Positions 33,304 through 41,901 are shown, numbered from the stretch's first letter. The stretch: DNA of 64,000 bases from Actinospineispora acaciae DSM 45401 (GCF_000620785.1 NZ_JIAI01000005.1:434001-498000); one strand, 5' to 3'. The notes: generated by a model not told the origin, from the sequence alone. Numbers and translations: made by a program.

Positions 33304-34308
33304 GTGAGCAACCTGGAGCGGCGGCCGGTGGCGGTGGAGTGTGGCGGGCGGAGCGGGACGCCCGGGGAGCCGGTGTACGAGCGGGTGCCGGGGCGCGAGG
33401 TGATGCTGGGGGAGAGCACCAAGGTGCGGCGGCTGCTGCCCACGTTGGGGCGGCGGCTGGTCGGGGCCTGGTGCTTCCTCGATCATTACGGGCCGGACGA
33501 CATCGCGGGCGCGCCCGGCATGCAGGTGCCGCCGCACCCGCACATCGGGCTGCAGACGGTGAGCTGGTTGCTCGACGGCGAGGTCCACCACCGCGACAGC
33601 CTGGGCAACGACGTCACCATTCGGCCGGGTCAGCTCGGGTTGATGACGGCCGGGCGGGCGATCGCGCACTCCGAGCAGTCGCCGCCGGTGCATCCCGCGC
33701 TGCTGCACGGCGCGCAGCTGTGGGTGGCGTTGCCCGGGCACGCGCGGGACGTGGCGCCCGCGTTCGAGCACCATGCCACGCTGCCCGTGCTCACCGACGG
33801 CGGGCTGCGCGCCACGGTGCTGCTCGGCGAGCTGGCCGGCGCCGTCTCCCCAGGGACCGTGCACAGCCCGCTGGTCGGGGCCGATCTCGAGCTGGAGGCC
33901 GGCGCGGACGCGCTGCTGCCGCTGGAGCCGGACTTCGAGTACGCGGTGATCGTCGCGTCCGGCAACGCGGGCGTCGACGGCGCGGGCGTCCGCACCGAGC
34001 CGGCCGGGGACGCCGAGGTGGCGGACGCACGGGTCGCGCCGGGCGAGCTGCTCTACCTCGGCACCGGGCGCACCGAGCTGCGGGTGCGCGCCCAGGACGC
34101 GGCCCGGTTGCTGCTGCTCGGCGGCGAGCCGTTCGCCGAGCGGATCGTGATGTGGTGGAACTTCGTGGCCGCCGACGGTGAGGCGGTCGCGGCCGCGCGC
34201 GAGGACTGGATGGCCGGCCGCCGCTTCGGCACCGTGGCCGGTGGCGACCCGCTGCCGGCGCCCGCGCTACCGCCCACCCCGTTGATCCCGCGCGGGCGCA
34301 CCCGCTGA
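33304..34308 (+). CDS. Pirin family protein
   Basis: 334 residues from a GTG. The N-terminal cupin has PPHPHIGLQTVSWLLDGEVHHRDSLGN, in which the His residues are iron ligands, followed by MTAGRAIAHSEQS. The C-terminal cupin carries FAERIVMWWNFVA. Pirins are iron-binding cupins, with quercetinase or regulatory roles in different organisms. The gene lies 32 bp after the 2OG oxygenase and may be in the same transcript. Confidence 0.92.
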   Translation: MSNLERRPVAVECGGRSGTPGEPVYERVPGREVMLGESTKVRRLLPTLGRRLVGAWCFLDHYGPDDIAGAPGMQVPPHPHIGLQTVSWLLDGEVHHRDSLGNDVTIRPGQLGLMTAGRAIAHSEQSPPVHPALLHGAQLWVALPGHARDVAPAFEHHATLPVLTDGGLRATVLLGELAGAVSPGTVHSPLVGADLELEAGADALLPLEPDFEYAVIVASGNAGVDGAGVRTEPAGDAEVADARVAPGELLYLGTGRTELRVRAQDAARLLLLGGEPFAERIVMWWNFVAADGEAVAAAREDWMAGRRFGTVAGGDPLPAPALPPTPLIPRGRTR

Positions 34309-34333
34309 GGACGGCGGCGGGTTACCGTTCGGC

Positions 34334-34657
34334 ATGGACGAGGCAGCCGAGCCCGAGGTTCTGGTCCGGGATGCACCCGACCGGTCTCGATTCGAGATCA
34401 CCGTCGACGGCAAGCTGGCCGGTTTCTCCGAGTACCGGTCCCGGCCCGGGCGCATCGTGTTCACCCACACCGAGGTCGACGACGCCTACCAGGGCCGGGG
34501 CCTGGCCGGCCGGCTGGTTCGCGCCGCGCTGGACCGGGCGCGCCGGCTCGAGCTCGAGGTGACCCCGCTGTGCCCGTACGTGGCCAACTACATCCGCCGC
34601 CACCCCGAGTACCTGGACCTGGTCGACGAGCACCACCGCGGCCAGCTGAACCCGTGA
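34334..34657 (+). CDS. YjdJ-type GNAT N-acetyltransferase
   Basis: 107 residues. The short GNAT fold has RIVFTHTEVDDAYQGRGLAGRLV (acetyl-CoA binding motif QGRGLA) and the C-terminal CPYVANYIRRHPEYLDLV. This is the minimal, eukaryote-like Gcn5-related family also called YjdJ. Target unknown. The TGA stop lies within the first arm of a long palindromic terminator. Confidence 0.9.
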   Translation: MDEAAEPEVLVRDAPDRSRFEITVDGKLAGFSEYRSRPGRIVFTHTEVDDAYQGRGLAGRLVRAALDRARRLELEVTPLCPYVANYIRRHPEYLDLVDEHHRGQLNP

Positions 34658-34696
34658 GTGGCTAGGGCCGCCATAGCGACCCTAGCCACTCACGGG
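34651..34696. terminator. 17-bp perfect palindromic terminator, CCCGTGAGTGG family, copy 1
   Basis: Arms CCCGTGAGTGGCTAGGG (34651-34667) and CCCTAGCCACTCACGGG (34680-34696) with a 12-base loop. It lies exactly between two convergent genes, and both stop codons overlap or touch the arms, so it serves both strands. A second hairpin with the same outer arm CCCGTGAGTGG lies at 54557-54604. Confidence 0.85.
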
Positions 34697-35535
34697 GTGT
34701 CGGCGGCCACCTCGGTCGCGGGCGTCGCGGGCTCGGGCGTTGGCGGGTGGTCGGCCCGCTCGCAGGTGCGCAGGATCGTCCTGGCCACCAGCGCCGGGTC
34801 GTCGACCATCGGCACGTGCCCACAGCCGGGCAGCGTGACGTGGTGCGCCTCGGGCAGCAGCCGGGCCGCGCGCTGGGCCTGGCGCGCCGGCAGGATCCGG
34901 TCCCGCTCGGCCCAGGCGATGGTCAGCGGCACCGTCGGCGGCACGCCCGTCCAGGAGTAGCGGCGCCCGGCCCGCAGCGTCGCCCGGAACGCCGACGAGC
35001 CGCGCAGCGCGGCCAGGTCGCCCAGCGCGGTCATCCGGTCGATCCGCTCCGGGTGTTCGTACAGCACCCGCAGCGAGCTGGCCCGCAGCCGGGGGTTGTC
35101 CACGATCATCGAGTTGACGAACCTGGGGGCCAGCGCGCTGGCCCGCAGCGTGCGCAGGATGGACAGCGCGCGCGTCCGGTCCCGGGGGGTCCAGAAGCCG
35201 GCCGGGGACAGCGCCGTCGCCGAGGCCACCATGCCGCGCGACGCGGCCTCCACCGCCAGCAGCCCGCCCAGCGAGTTGCCGGCCAGGTGCGGACGCTCCA
35301 GGCCGAGCCCGGCGAACACCTCCGCCAGCACGTCCATGCTGGTCCCCACGTCGTGCGCGGACCCGGCCGGGAGCCCGGGGGAGAGCCCGAACCCCGGCAG
35401 GTCCAGCGCGATCACGTCATGCCGCTCGGCCAGCCGGTCCAGCACCGGCCGCCAGGCCTGCCAGCGGTGTCCGATGCCGTGCAGCAGTACCAGCGGGCTG
35501 CCGGAGCCCCGCCGCTCGTAGTTGACGGTGATCAC
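34690..35535 (-). CDS. Alpha/beta hydrolase (last gene of oxygenase operon)
   Basis: 281 residues. Oxyanion loop LVLLHGIGHRWQAWRP, nucleophile elbow GNSLGG (Ser near 97) and a C-terminal LPGCGHVPM histidine give a Ser-Asp-His triad. The GTG start overlaps the stop of the flavin monooxygenase gene (GTGA). After Baeyer-Villiger oxidation makes an ester or lactone, a hydrolase like this would open it, which fits the operon. Substrate unproven. Confidence 0.9.
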   Translation of the reverse strand: MITVNYERRGSGSPLVLLHGIGHRWQAWRPVLDRLAERHDVIALDLPGFGLSPGLPAGSAHDVGTSMDVLAEVFAGLGLERPHLAGNSLGGLLAVEAASRGMVASATALSPAGFWTPRDRTRALSILRTLRASALAPRFVNSMIVDNPRLRASSLRVLYEHPERIDRMTALGDLAALRGSSAFRATLRAGRRYSWTGVPPTVPLTIAWAERDRILPARQAQRAARLLPEAHHVTLPGCGHVPMVDDPALVARTILRTCERADHPPTPEPATPATEVAADTP

Positions 35536-37016
35536 GCCCGTACCTCCTCAACCGGCGAGCGCACCCGATCGCTCACCTCGTAGTCATCGGACCGGAAGCG
35601 CAGGTTCGCGGACAGCCGGGCCACCGACCAGGGCCAGTTAGCCACGTTATGTCCCGAACCGTCGAGGTAGTAGCTGGTACACCCACCAGCGTTATAAACG
35701 GTCGGTTCGAGTGCGGACGCCACCGCCTCGTTGTAGCGCCGGTGCACCTCGGGGCGGACCCGCAGCGCCGTCCAGCCGTTGCGGGCCATCGCGCCCACCG
35801 CGTCGGCCACGTAGCGGGCCTGCGCCTCGATGGTGCTCAGCACGGACGCATGCCCCGGCGCGATGTTCGGGCCGAGGAAGACGAACAGGTTCGGGAACCC
35901 GGCCAGCGTGGTGCCCAGGTACGCGCTCGGCGGCCGCCCCTCCCAGTGCGAGGCCAGGCTGCGGCCGTCGCCGTCGAACACGTAGCGCGCCACCGGCGGC
36001 GAGGCGACCTCGAACCCGGTACCGAAGATCACCGTGTCCACCTCGGCGGCCTCGCCGTCCGTACCTACCACCGCGTGCGGGGTGACAGACGCGGCGGCCG
36101 GGTGCACGCGGACGTGCGGGCGGCTCAGCGCCGGGTAGTAGTCGTTGGAGATCAGGATCCGCTTGCAGCCCAGGGTGAACCTCGGCGTCAGCGCCGCCCG
36201 CAGCTCCGGCGAGCGGACCTGGGCGTACAGGTGCAGCCTGGCCAGCCGCTGCACCCGGCGCATCAGCCGCTCGTGCCGGAACGCCACCCCGATCGCCTCG
36301 TGCGCGGCGTAGATCCCGAACCGAACCGCCCGCTCGGTGATGGGCGCGCGCTGGAACAGCATCCGTGCCGCCAGCGGGATCGGGAAGTCCAGCTTGGGCA
36401 GCACCCAGGACGGGGTGCGCTGGAAGACGTGCAGTTCGGCGACCTTGGACACGATCTCCGGGACGAACTGGATCGCGGACGCCCCGGTGCCGATCACCGC
36501 CACCCGCCGGCCGGTCAGGTCGTGGTCGTGGTTCCAGCGGGCGGAGTGGAACGCGGTCCCTGTGAAACGTTTCAACCCGGGCAGGGTGGGCGTGGTCGGC
36601 TCGTGCAGCGGGCCGGGCGCGGCGGCCAGTACGGACGCGGTGTAGCGCCCGTCGGTGGTGTCCACCAGCCAGCGGTGCGCGGTGGCGTCCCAGCGCGCCC
36701 CGGTCACCCGCACGCCGAACCGGATCTGGTCGTACACGCCGTGCCGGCGCGCGCTGGCCCGGAAGTAGCGCAGGATCTCCGGCTGCGGACTGTAGAACCG
36801 GCTCCAGAACGGGTTCGGGTCGAACGAGTACGAGTACCAGTGCGAGGGCACGTCACAGCCGCAGCCAGGGTAGGTGTTCTCCCGCCAGGTGCCGCCGACG
36901 TCGTCGCCCTTCTCCACCACCAGGTAGTCGGAGATGCCGGCGGCGCGCAGCGCGATGGCGGTGGCGATCCCGGACGGCCCCGCGCCGATCACCAGCACCC
37001 TTGGATCGCGGGTCAT
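35532..37016 (-). CDS. Flavin-containing (Baeyer-Villiger-type) monooxygenase
   Basis: 494 residues. FAD motif VIGAGPSGIATAIAL at the N-terminus, NADPH motif VIGTGASAIQ near the middle, and the Baeyer-Villiger fingerprint FxGxxxHxxxW seen as FTGTAFHSARW, followed by Asn instead of the usual Pro/Asp. The N-terminal GTWRENTYPGCGCDVPSHWYSYSF block is typical. It inserts oxygen next to a ketone or oxidises a heteroatom. It resembles mycobacterial MymA-like and EthA-like enzymes. The ATG at 37016 overlaps the diiron oxygenase stop by one base. Confidence 0.92.
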   Translation of the reverse strand: MTRDPRVLVIGAGPSGIATAIALRAAGISDYLVVEKGDDVGGTWRENTYPGCGCDVPSHWYSYSFDPNPFWSRFYSPQPEILRYFRASARRHGVYDQIRFGVRVTGARWDATAHRWLVDTTDGRYTASVLAAAPGPLHEPTTPTLPGLKRFTGTAFHSARWNHDHDLTGRRVAVIGTGASAIQFVPEIVSKVAELHVFQRTPSWVLPKLDFPIPLAARMLFQRAPITERAVRFGIYAAHEAIGVAFRHERLMRRVQRLARLHLYAQVRSPELRAALTPRFTLGCKRILISNDYYPALSRPHVRVHPAAASVTPHAVVGTDGEAAEVDTVIFGTGFEVASPPVARYVFDGDGRSLASHWEGRPPSAYLGTTLAGFPNLFVFLGPNIAPGHASVLSTIEAQARYVADAVGAMARNGWTALRVRPEVHRRYNEAVASALEPTVYNAGGCTSYYLDGSGHNVANWPWSVARLSANLRFRSDDYEVSDRVRSPVEEVRA

Positions 37017-37909
37017 CAGGCCACCAGCCCGTGCGCCCGCCAGATCCGCCGCGACAGCGGCGTGACCAGCCCCAGCTCGGTGTACAGCGGCAGGAACCTG
37101 TCCACGCACTCCTGCATGACGGCCGTGGCGTGCGGGTTGCGGGCGGCCGCTCGGGTCGCCTCGCGTACGTCCAGGCCGGCGGCGGCGTACATCTCCGGCG
37201 TGCGGGTGGCCCGCGACACCAGCCCGACCCCGAACGCGACGGCCGCGCCCAGCGCCTCGCGCCGGATCCTCGGCAACCGGGGGATGAGCCGGAACAGCTC
37301 GTCGCGGGCGAACCGCATGTGCCGGGCCTCCTCCACGACGTGGATGCGGAAGATCTGCCGGCACAGCGGCTGGACGGACTCGTCGCGCATGCCCGCGCGC
37401 TGCAGCCCGTCGAAGATCTCCTCCACGAACAGCACGGCGACGAACGCCAGCGGCTCGGTGGAGAACGCGCGCAGCAGGTCGGTGGCGAACTTGTCGATCG
37501 GGTTGAACGCGTACGGCCCCCGGTCGAGCTTGTCCATCATCCGGGAGAACATGGTGGAGTGCCGGGTCTCGTCGCCGAGCTCGGTGAGCGCGTAGCGCAG
37601 GTGGTTCGAGCGGGCGTTCCAGCGCAGCGAGTGCCGCGCCAGCATCTGCATGAACACCGTCTCCACCCAGATGCCGAACGCGAGGTTGTTGGCCAGCTCG
37701 CAGCGGGTCAGCTCGATGCGGTGCGGGCGGCTCATCCGTTCCCACGGCTCGGTGCCGTACAGCGTGGACACCCGTTCCGGGAGGAAGAACGTGTCCTCGC
37801 GCCACGGCTCGTCCCAGGCCACGTCCACGGCCGGGTCGAAGCTGTGCTTCACCGAGGCGTCCAGCAGCTTGGCGGCGGTGACCTCGCGTTCGGGCACCGT
37901 ACGGGTCAT
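37016..37909 (-). CDS. AurF-type diiron oxygenase
   Basis: 297 residues. The iron-binding helices are CELANNLAFGIWVETVFMQML, ALTELGDETRHSTMF (ExxxxxH) , AVLFVEEIFDGLQ and HVVEEARHMRFARDEL (EExxH), the ligand set of the AurF/p-aminobenzoate N-oxygenase family (PF11583). These enzymes activate oxygen at a non-haem diiron centre to oxidise amines or hydrocarbons. Here it is embedded in an operon with an SDR, a flavin monooxygenase and a hydrolase, suggesting a stepwise oxidation pathway. Start ATG 37909 overlaps the SDR stop (ATGA). Confidence 0.9.
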   Translation of the reverse strand: MTRTVPEREVTAAKLLDASVKHSFDPAVDVAWDEPWREDTFFLPERVSTLYGTEPWERMSRPHRIELTRCELANNLAFGIWVETVFMQMLARHSLRWNARSNHLRYALTELGDETRHSTMFSRMMDKLDRGPYAFNPIDKFATDLLRAFSTEPLAFVAVLFVEEIFDGLQRAGMRDESVQPLCRQIFRIHVVEEARHMRFARDELFRLIPRLPRIRREALGAAVAFGVGLVSRATRTPEMYAAAGLDVREATRAAARNPHATAVMQECVDRFLPLYTELGLVTPLSRRIWRAHGLVA

Positions 37910-38850
37910 GACGTCCTCGATTCGTCGCGGGCCGGGCCGGCCGCCGGGTCGGGTGCCGGTGAGCCGCCGCCGAGCAGCCGGCGGGCCAGGCCCTCCAGCC
38001 CGGCCAGCGCCGGCTCGCTGCCCAACCGCGCGGCCAGCCGCATCAGCGGGGTGGCGAAGTGGTACGTCCCGTAGGCCAGCCAGGCGCCCGCCGTCACCGG
38101 CAGCACCGGCACGTCGTAACGCACCGCGAACGCGATCCGCCGCGCCACCAGCTCCGGCCCCGGTGCGAACCGCCCCGCCAGCTCGCGGGCTAGCCCGCCG
38201 CGCCGCTGCCCGTCCGCCGAGGTCAGTCCGACGAACGTGCTGGCGGCGTAGATGTTGGTGGCGATGAACCCCGGGCAGATCGCGCTCACCCCGACGTTGT
38301 GGTCGGCCATCTCCGCGCGCAGCGCCTCGGACAGCATGAGCACGGCGGCCTTGGTCGCCACGTACGCGGGCAGCAGCCGGCTCGGGATGAACGCCGCCGC
38401 ACTGGCCACGTTGATCAAATGGCCGCGCCGCGCCGGCTCGGTGCGGTGCCGCTCGGCGAGCTGGCGTCCGAACACCCGGCAGCCGTGCACCACGCCCAGC
38501 AGGTTGACGTCCACCACCCGCCGCCAGTCCTCGGCGGTGTGCTCCAGGAACGGCCCGCCCATGCCGATGCCGGCGTTGTTCACCACCACGTCCGCCACGC
38601 CGTGCGACGCCCGTACCGAGGCCCCGAACCGCTCCCAGGCCTCCGGATCCGCCACGTCCAGCGCGTGCGCCTCCGCCCGTCCGGCCCCGTGCTGGCCGAT
38701 CCGCAGCGCCGTCTCGCTGGCGGCGGCAAGGTCGATGTCCGCGCAGATCACCGTCGCACCGCCGCGCGCGAACTCCTCGGCGGTGGCCCGCCCGATCCCC
38801 GACCCGGCACCGGTGACCACCACCAGCTCCGGCCGCACCCGACCCGCCAT
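37906..38850 (-). CDS. SDR-family oxidoreductase (first gene of oxygenase operon)
   Basis: 314 residues. TGAGSGIGRAT is the NAD(P)-binding loop, NNAGIG and the Ser-Tyr-Lys triad (INVASAAAF ... YVATK) are intact, and the C-terminal 60 residues (PVTAGAWLAYGTYHFATPLMRL) form an extended hydrophobic tail as in SadH-like enzymes. It would oxidise an alcohol to the ketone used by the Baeyer-Villiger enzyme. It opens a four-gene overlapping operon and is divergent from a MerR gene. Confidence 0.9.
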   Translation of the reverse strand: MAGRVRPELVVVTGAGSGIGRATAEEFARGGATVICADIDLAAASETALRIGQHGAGRAEAHALDVADPEAWERFGASVRASHGVADVVVNNAGIGMGGPFLEHTAEDWRRVVDVNLLGVVHGCRVFGRQLAERHRTEPARRGHLINVASAAAFIPSRLLPAYVATKAAVLMLSEALRAEMADHNVGVSAICPGFIATNIYAASTFVGLTSADGQRRGGLARELAGRFAPGPELVARRIAFAVRYDVPVLPVTAGAWLAYGTYHFATPLMRLAARLGSEPALAGLEGLARRLLGGGSPAPDPAAGPARDESRTS

Positions 38851-38896
38851 GCCTCACCTCGCCGTGAATCAAGGCCTCAAGCCAGGCTGAATGTAA

Positions 38897-38908
38897 CATT
38901 GCTCAATG
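38897..38908. promoter_or_regulatory. Putative operator between oxygenase operon and merR
   Basis: CATTG-CT-CAATG, a perfect inverted repeat with a 2-base spacer, in the AT-richest part of the 126-bp divergent region. MerR-family regulators bind such dyads between stretched -35/-10 boxes. Assignment to this MerR is inferred from position. Confidence 0.45.
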
Positions 38909-38976
38909 GCACAGTGGTAGTACTAAGGTATCCCGCGCCCGCGCGCCACGAGCGTGACCGACCCCTCGGGGAGCCG

Positions 38977-39753
38977 ATGTCCGAGTACCGCATCGACGAG
39001 TTGGCCCGGGTCGCCGGGACGACCAGCCGGAACGTGCGCGCCTACCAGGAGCGGGGGCTGCTGCCACCACCGCGCAAGCGGGGCCGGATCGGCATCTACA
39101 CCGACACCCACCTGGCCCGGCTGCGCCTGATCACCTCCTTGCACGAGCGCGGCTACACGTCCGCGCAGATCACCGAGCTGATCACCAGCTGGGAACAGGG
39201 CCGCAACCTGGCCGAGGTGCTCGGGCTGGAGGAGGCGCTGAACAGCCCGTGGAGCGACGAGATCCCCACCTACCTGCCCACCGAGCAGGTCCGCGCGTTC
39301 CTGGCCGGCCGCTCGGGGACCGGAGAAGGCGGCCTGGACGACGAGCCCGAGCTGTTCGACCGGATCGTCAAGCTGGGCCTGCTCAAGCCGGACGGCGACC
39401 AGTGCCTGGTGCCTAGCCCGCAGTTGATCACCATCGTGGCCGAGCTGTTGAGCAGGGGCTTCCGGCTGGCCGACCTGCTGTCGCTGCACGAGGCGATCGC
39501 CCCGGCCATCGACGACGTGGCCAGGCGGATGGTGGAGGCCGGCGCGGCGCGGCTGATCGAGGAGCACGGCGCCGCCTGGTTGCCCAGGGGCGGTGAGGTC
39601 GGCGAGGCCACCGAGCTGCTGCACCGGCTGCGCCAGCTGGCCACCTCCTCGGTCCAGAGCCTGCTCGCGCACTCCCTGGAACGCCACGTTGCGGACGTGA
39701 TGGGCGAGCACCTGGCCCGGGTGATCAAGCAGAACCACCCGAATATCGGGTAG
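38977..39753 (+). CDS. MerR-family regulator of the oxygenase operon
   Basis: 258 residues. The N-terminal winged helix is YRIDELARVAGTTSRNVRAYQERGLLPPPRKRGRIGIYTDTHLARL, as in MerR proteins. The following helix (ITSLHERGYTSAQITELI) is the dimer coil. A long C-terminal domain lacks the metal-binding Cys of classic MerR and probably senses an organic ligand. CGGGGAG precedes the ATG. It is transcribed away from the SDR gene and is its likely activator. Confidence 0.9.
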   Translation: MSEYRIDELARVAGTTSRNVRAYQERGLLPPPRKRGRIGIYTDTHLARLRLITSLHERGYTSAQITELITSWEQGRNLAEVLGLEEALNSPWSDEIPTYLPTEQVRAFLAGRSGTGEGGLDDEPELFDRIVKLGLLKPDGDQCLVPSPQLITIVAELLSRGFRLADLLSLHEAIAPAIDDVARRMVEAGAARLIEEHGAAWLPRGGEVGEATELLHRLRQLATSSVQSLLAHSLERHVADVMGEHLARVIKQNHPNIG

Positions 39754-39800
39754 GTCCCCGACCTCACCTGTGCGCTAGCTTGGCGTCAGGGGGGCTCAAC

Positions 39801-40592
39801 ATGGCTTTGTGGATCACGGGTTTGGTCGTGATCGCCGTCGGGGCGATCGGGTTCTACTTCATGCGACGCACCAGGCGCGAGCTGCACGCGATGATCGGCA
39901 CGGAGACGCTGTCGATTCCGGAGCTGGAGCGGCTGCGGGGCATCTCCGACGAGGTCGGGGCGAGGGGCGGGTTCCGCAAGATCGCCGAGGTGGTCGGCGC
40001 GGCCCACCCTCGGCCGGAGGGGCCGCTGGTCGCGGAGCTGTCGAAGAGCGAGTGCGTCTGGTACAGCTTCGAGGTCCTCCGTCAGTACGAGGACACCGAG
40101 TACCGCGACGGCGAGCGCCACACCGTCCGCCGGTCCGAACGGGTCGCCGGGCACACGTCGTGGGAGGGCTACGCCGTCATCGACGAGCAGGGCCGCACCA
40201 TCGGCGTCGACCCGAACGGCACCGGGCCGGACGGCGCGGAGCAGACCGTCAGCCGGTTCGAGCCCTACCAGGGCCAGCAGGAACGCGTCGAGCTGTTCGG
40301 CATCAAGATCCCTGGCTTCCTGACCGGCAACAACAGCAGCACGATCGGCTACGAGTACAAGGAGTGGGTGATCCGGCCGGGCCGGCGGCTGTACATCCTC
40401 GGCGAGGTGCACGACAAGATCGGCCCGCTGGTGGTCGCGAAGCCGGAGGGCGGCGGCCACTTCATCATCTCCACGCGCACCGAGCAGGAGCTGCGCGCCT
40501 CGCGTGAGAAGCGGCACAGGTACCTGTCCATCGGCGTCATCGCGGCCGTGGTCATCGGCGCCGGGCTCGTCATCGGCGGACTCGCTATCTAG
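39801..40592 (+). CDS. GIDE-domain membrane protein
   Basis: 263 residues. An N-terminal transmembrane helix (LWITGLVVIAVGAIGFYFM), a soluble domain with KIAEVVGAAHP, LSKSECVWYSFEVLRQYE, EWVIRPGRRLYILGEV, and a second helix at the C-terminus (YLSIGVIAAVVIGAGLVIGGL). This is the GIDE/MULAN domain (PF12483), named in human mitochondrial E3 ligases, but the RING finger is absent. Bacterial members are uncharacterised. GGGGGG precedes the ATG at 39801. An in-frame ATG lies seven codons upstream. Confidence 0.87.
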   Translation: MALWITGLVVIAVGAIGFYFMRRTRRELHAMIGTETLSIPELERLRGISDEVGARGGFRKIAEVVGAAHPRPEGPLVAELSKSECVWYSFEVLRQYEDTEYRDGERHTVRRSERVAGHTSWEGYAVIDEQGRTIGVDPNGTGPDGAEQTVSRFEPYQGQQERVELFGIKIPGFLTGNNSSTIGYEYKEWVIRPGRRLYILGEVHDKIGPLVVAKPEGGGHFIISTRTEQELRASREKRHRYLSIGVIAAVVIGAGLVIGGLAI

Positions 40593-40650
40593 GCGAGGGG
40601 TTTCCGTTCAGCGGAAGGCTGATGGTCGCGCCGGCGGGCGGGCACCGAAG

Positions 40651-41838
40651 ATGACCGGCGTGGAACGCACTCAGGTCGCGATCATCGGCGCCGGGCCGGC
40701 CGGGCTGCTGCTGGCGCATCTGCTGGCCGCCGACGGCATCGACGCGGTGGTGCTGGAGGCGCGGTCGCGGGCGTACGTGGAGCAGCGGGTACGGGCGGGG
40801 GTGTGCGAGCACCCGACCGTCGAGCTGCTCCGCTCGCTGGGGCTGGCGGACCGGCTGGACCGCGAGGGCCTCCCGCACGAAGGCCTGTCGCTGCGCTTCG
40901 ACCGCGCCGACCACCGCATCGACCTGCACGCGCTGACCGGCAAGACGATCACCGTGTACGGCCAGCAGGAGCTGGTGAAGGACCTGATCGCGGCCCGGCT
41001 GGCCACCGGGGCGGGCATCGAGTTCGAGGCCGCCGACGTGGCGCTGCACGACCTGGCCACCGACTCGCCCCGCGTGACCTGGACCGACGTCGACGGCGGC
41101 CGGCACGAGCTGCGCTGCGACGCGGTCGCCGGCTGCGACGGGTTCCACGGCGTGAGCCGTCCGTCCATCCCGTCCGACGCGATCACCCTGCACAACCACG
41201 ACTACCCGTTCGCCTGGCTGGGCGTGCTGGCCAAGACGCCGCCGTCGTCCCACGAACTGATCTACGCCCGGCACGCGCGCGGGTTCGCGCTGCACAGCAT
41301 GCGCTCGCCGGAGGTGACCCGGCTGTACCTGCAGGTGCCCCCGGACGAGACGCTGGACGGCTGGTCGGACGCGCGGATCTGGGACGAGCTGGCGACGCGG
41401 CTGGAGGTGGACGGCCCGTTCACCCTGCGCGAGGGGCCGGTGCTGGAGAAGGGCATCTCCCCGATGCGCGGCTTCGTGGCCGAGCCGATGCGCTACGGCC
41501 GGCTGTTCCTGGCCGGCGACGCCGCGCACATCGTGCCGCCGACCGGGGCAAAGGGCATGAACCTGGCCATGGCCGACGTGTACCGGCTGGCCCCGGCGCT
41601 GGTCGCGCTGCTGCGGCAGGGGCGCGCCGAGCTGGCCGACGGCTACTCCGAGCGGTGCCTGCGCCGGGTCTGGCGCGCCGAGCACTTCTCCTACTTCATG
41701 ACGACGATGCTGCACCGCGCGCCCGACGTCGACCCGTTCCTCGACCAGCTGCAGCTCTCCCAGCTGCGGTACGTGACCGGCTCGACGGCGGCCGCCACCG
41801 GCCTGGCGGAGAACTACGTGGGCCTGCCGCTCGACTGA
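40651..41838 (+). CDS. pobA: 4-hydroxybenzoate 3-monooxygenase
   Basis: 395 residues, the length of PobA. FAD motif IIGAGPAGLLLAHLL, DG motif VAGCDGFHGVSR and GD motif RLFLAGDAAHIVPPTGAKGMNLAMADV identify a class A flavin hydroxylase; EQRVRAGVCEHPTVELL and the C-terminal LAENYVGLPLD are specific for PobA. It converts 4-hydroxybenzoate to protocatechuate with NADPH (or NADH) and oxygen. No pobR or pca genes are adjacent, so it stands apart from the ring-cleavage pathway. Confidence 0.93.
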   Translation: MTGVERTQVAIIGAGPAGLLLAHLLAADGIDAVVLEARSRAYVEQRVRAGVCEHPTVELLRSLGLADRLDREGLPHEGLSLRFDRADHRIDLHALTGKTITVYGQQELVKDLIAARLATGAGIEFEAADVALHDLATDSPRVTWTDVDGGRHELRCDAVAGCDGFHGVSRPSIPSDAITLHNHDYPFAWLGVLAKTPPSSHELIYARHARGFALHSMRSPEVTRLYLQVPPDETLDGWSDARIWDELATRLEVDGPFTLREGPVLEKGISPMRGFVAEPMRYGRLFLAGDAAHIVPPTGAKGMNLAMADVYRLAPALVALLRQGRAELADGYSERCLRRVWRAEHFSYFMTTMLHRAPDVDPFLDQLQLSQLRYVTGSTAAATGLAENYVGLPLD

Positions 41839-41852
41839 GACCCGACCGCGGC

Positions 41853-41898
41853 CCGCCGGGGTGCGTCTCGGCTCGCGGCCGTTTCCGCACCCCGGCGG
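41853..41898. terminator. Bidirectional hairpin terminator between pobA and the Rieske gene
   Basis: Arms CCGCCGGGGTGCG (41853-41865) and CGCACCCCGGCGG (41886-41898), 13 bp, loop of 20 bases containing TTT. It lies between two convergent genes, 14 bp after the pobA stop and four bases from the reverse gene's stop. Confidence 0.7.
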
Positions 41899-41901
41899 CC
41901 G

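Noticed and set aside
34747..35583. 278-residue forward open frame
   Set aside because: Antisense shadow of the alpha/beta hydrolase gene with its intact GNSLGG elbow.
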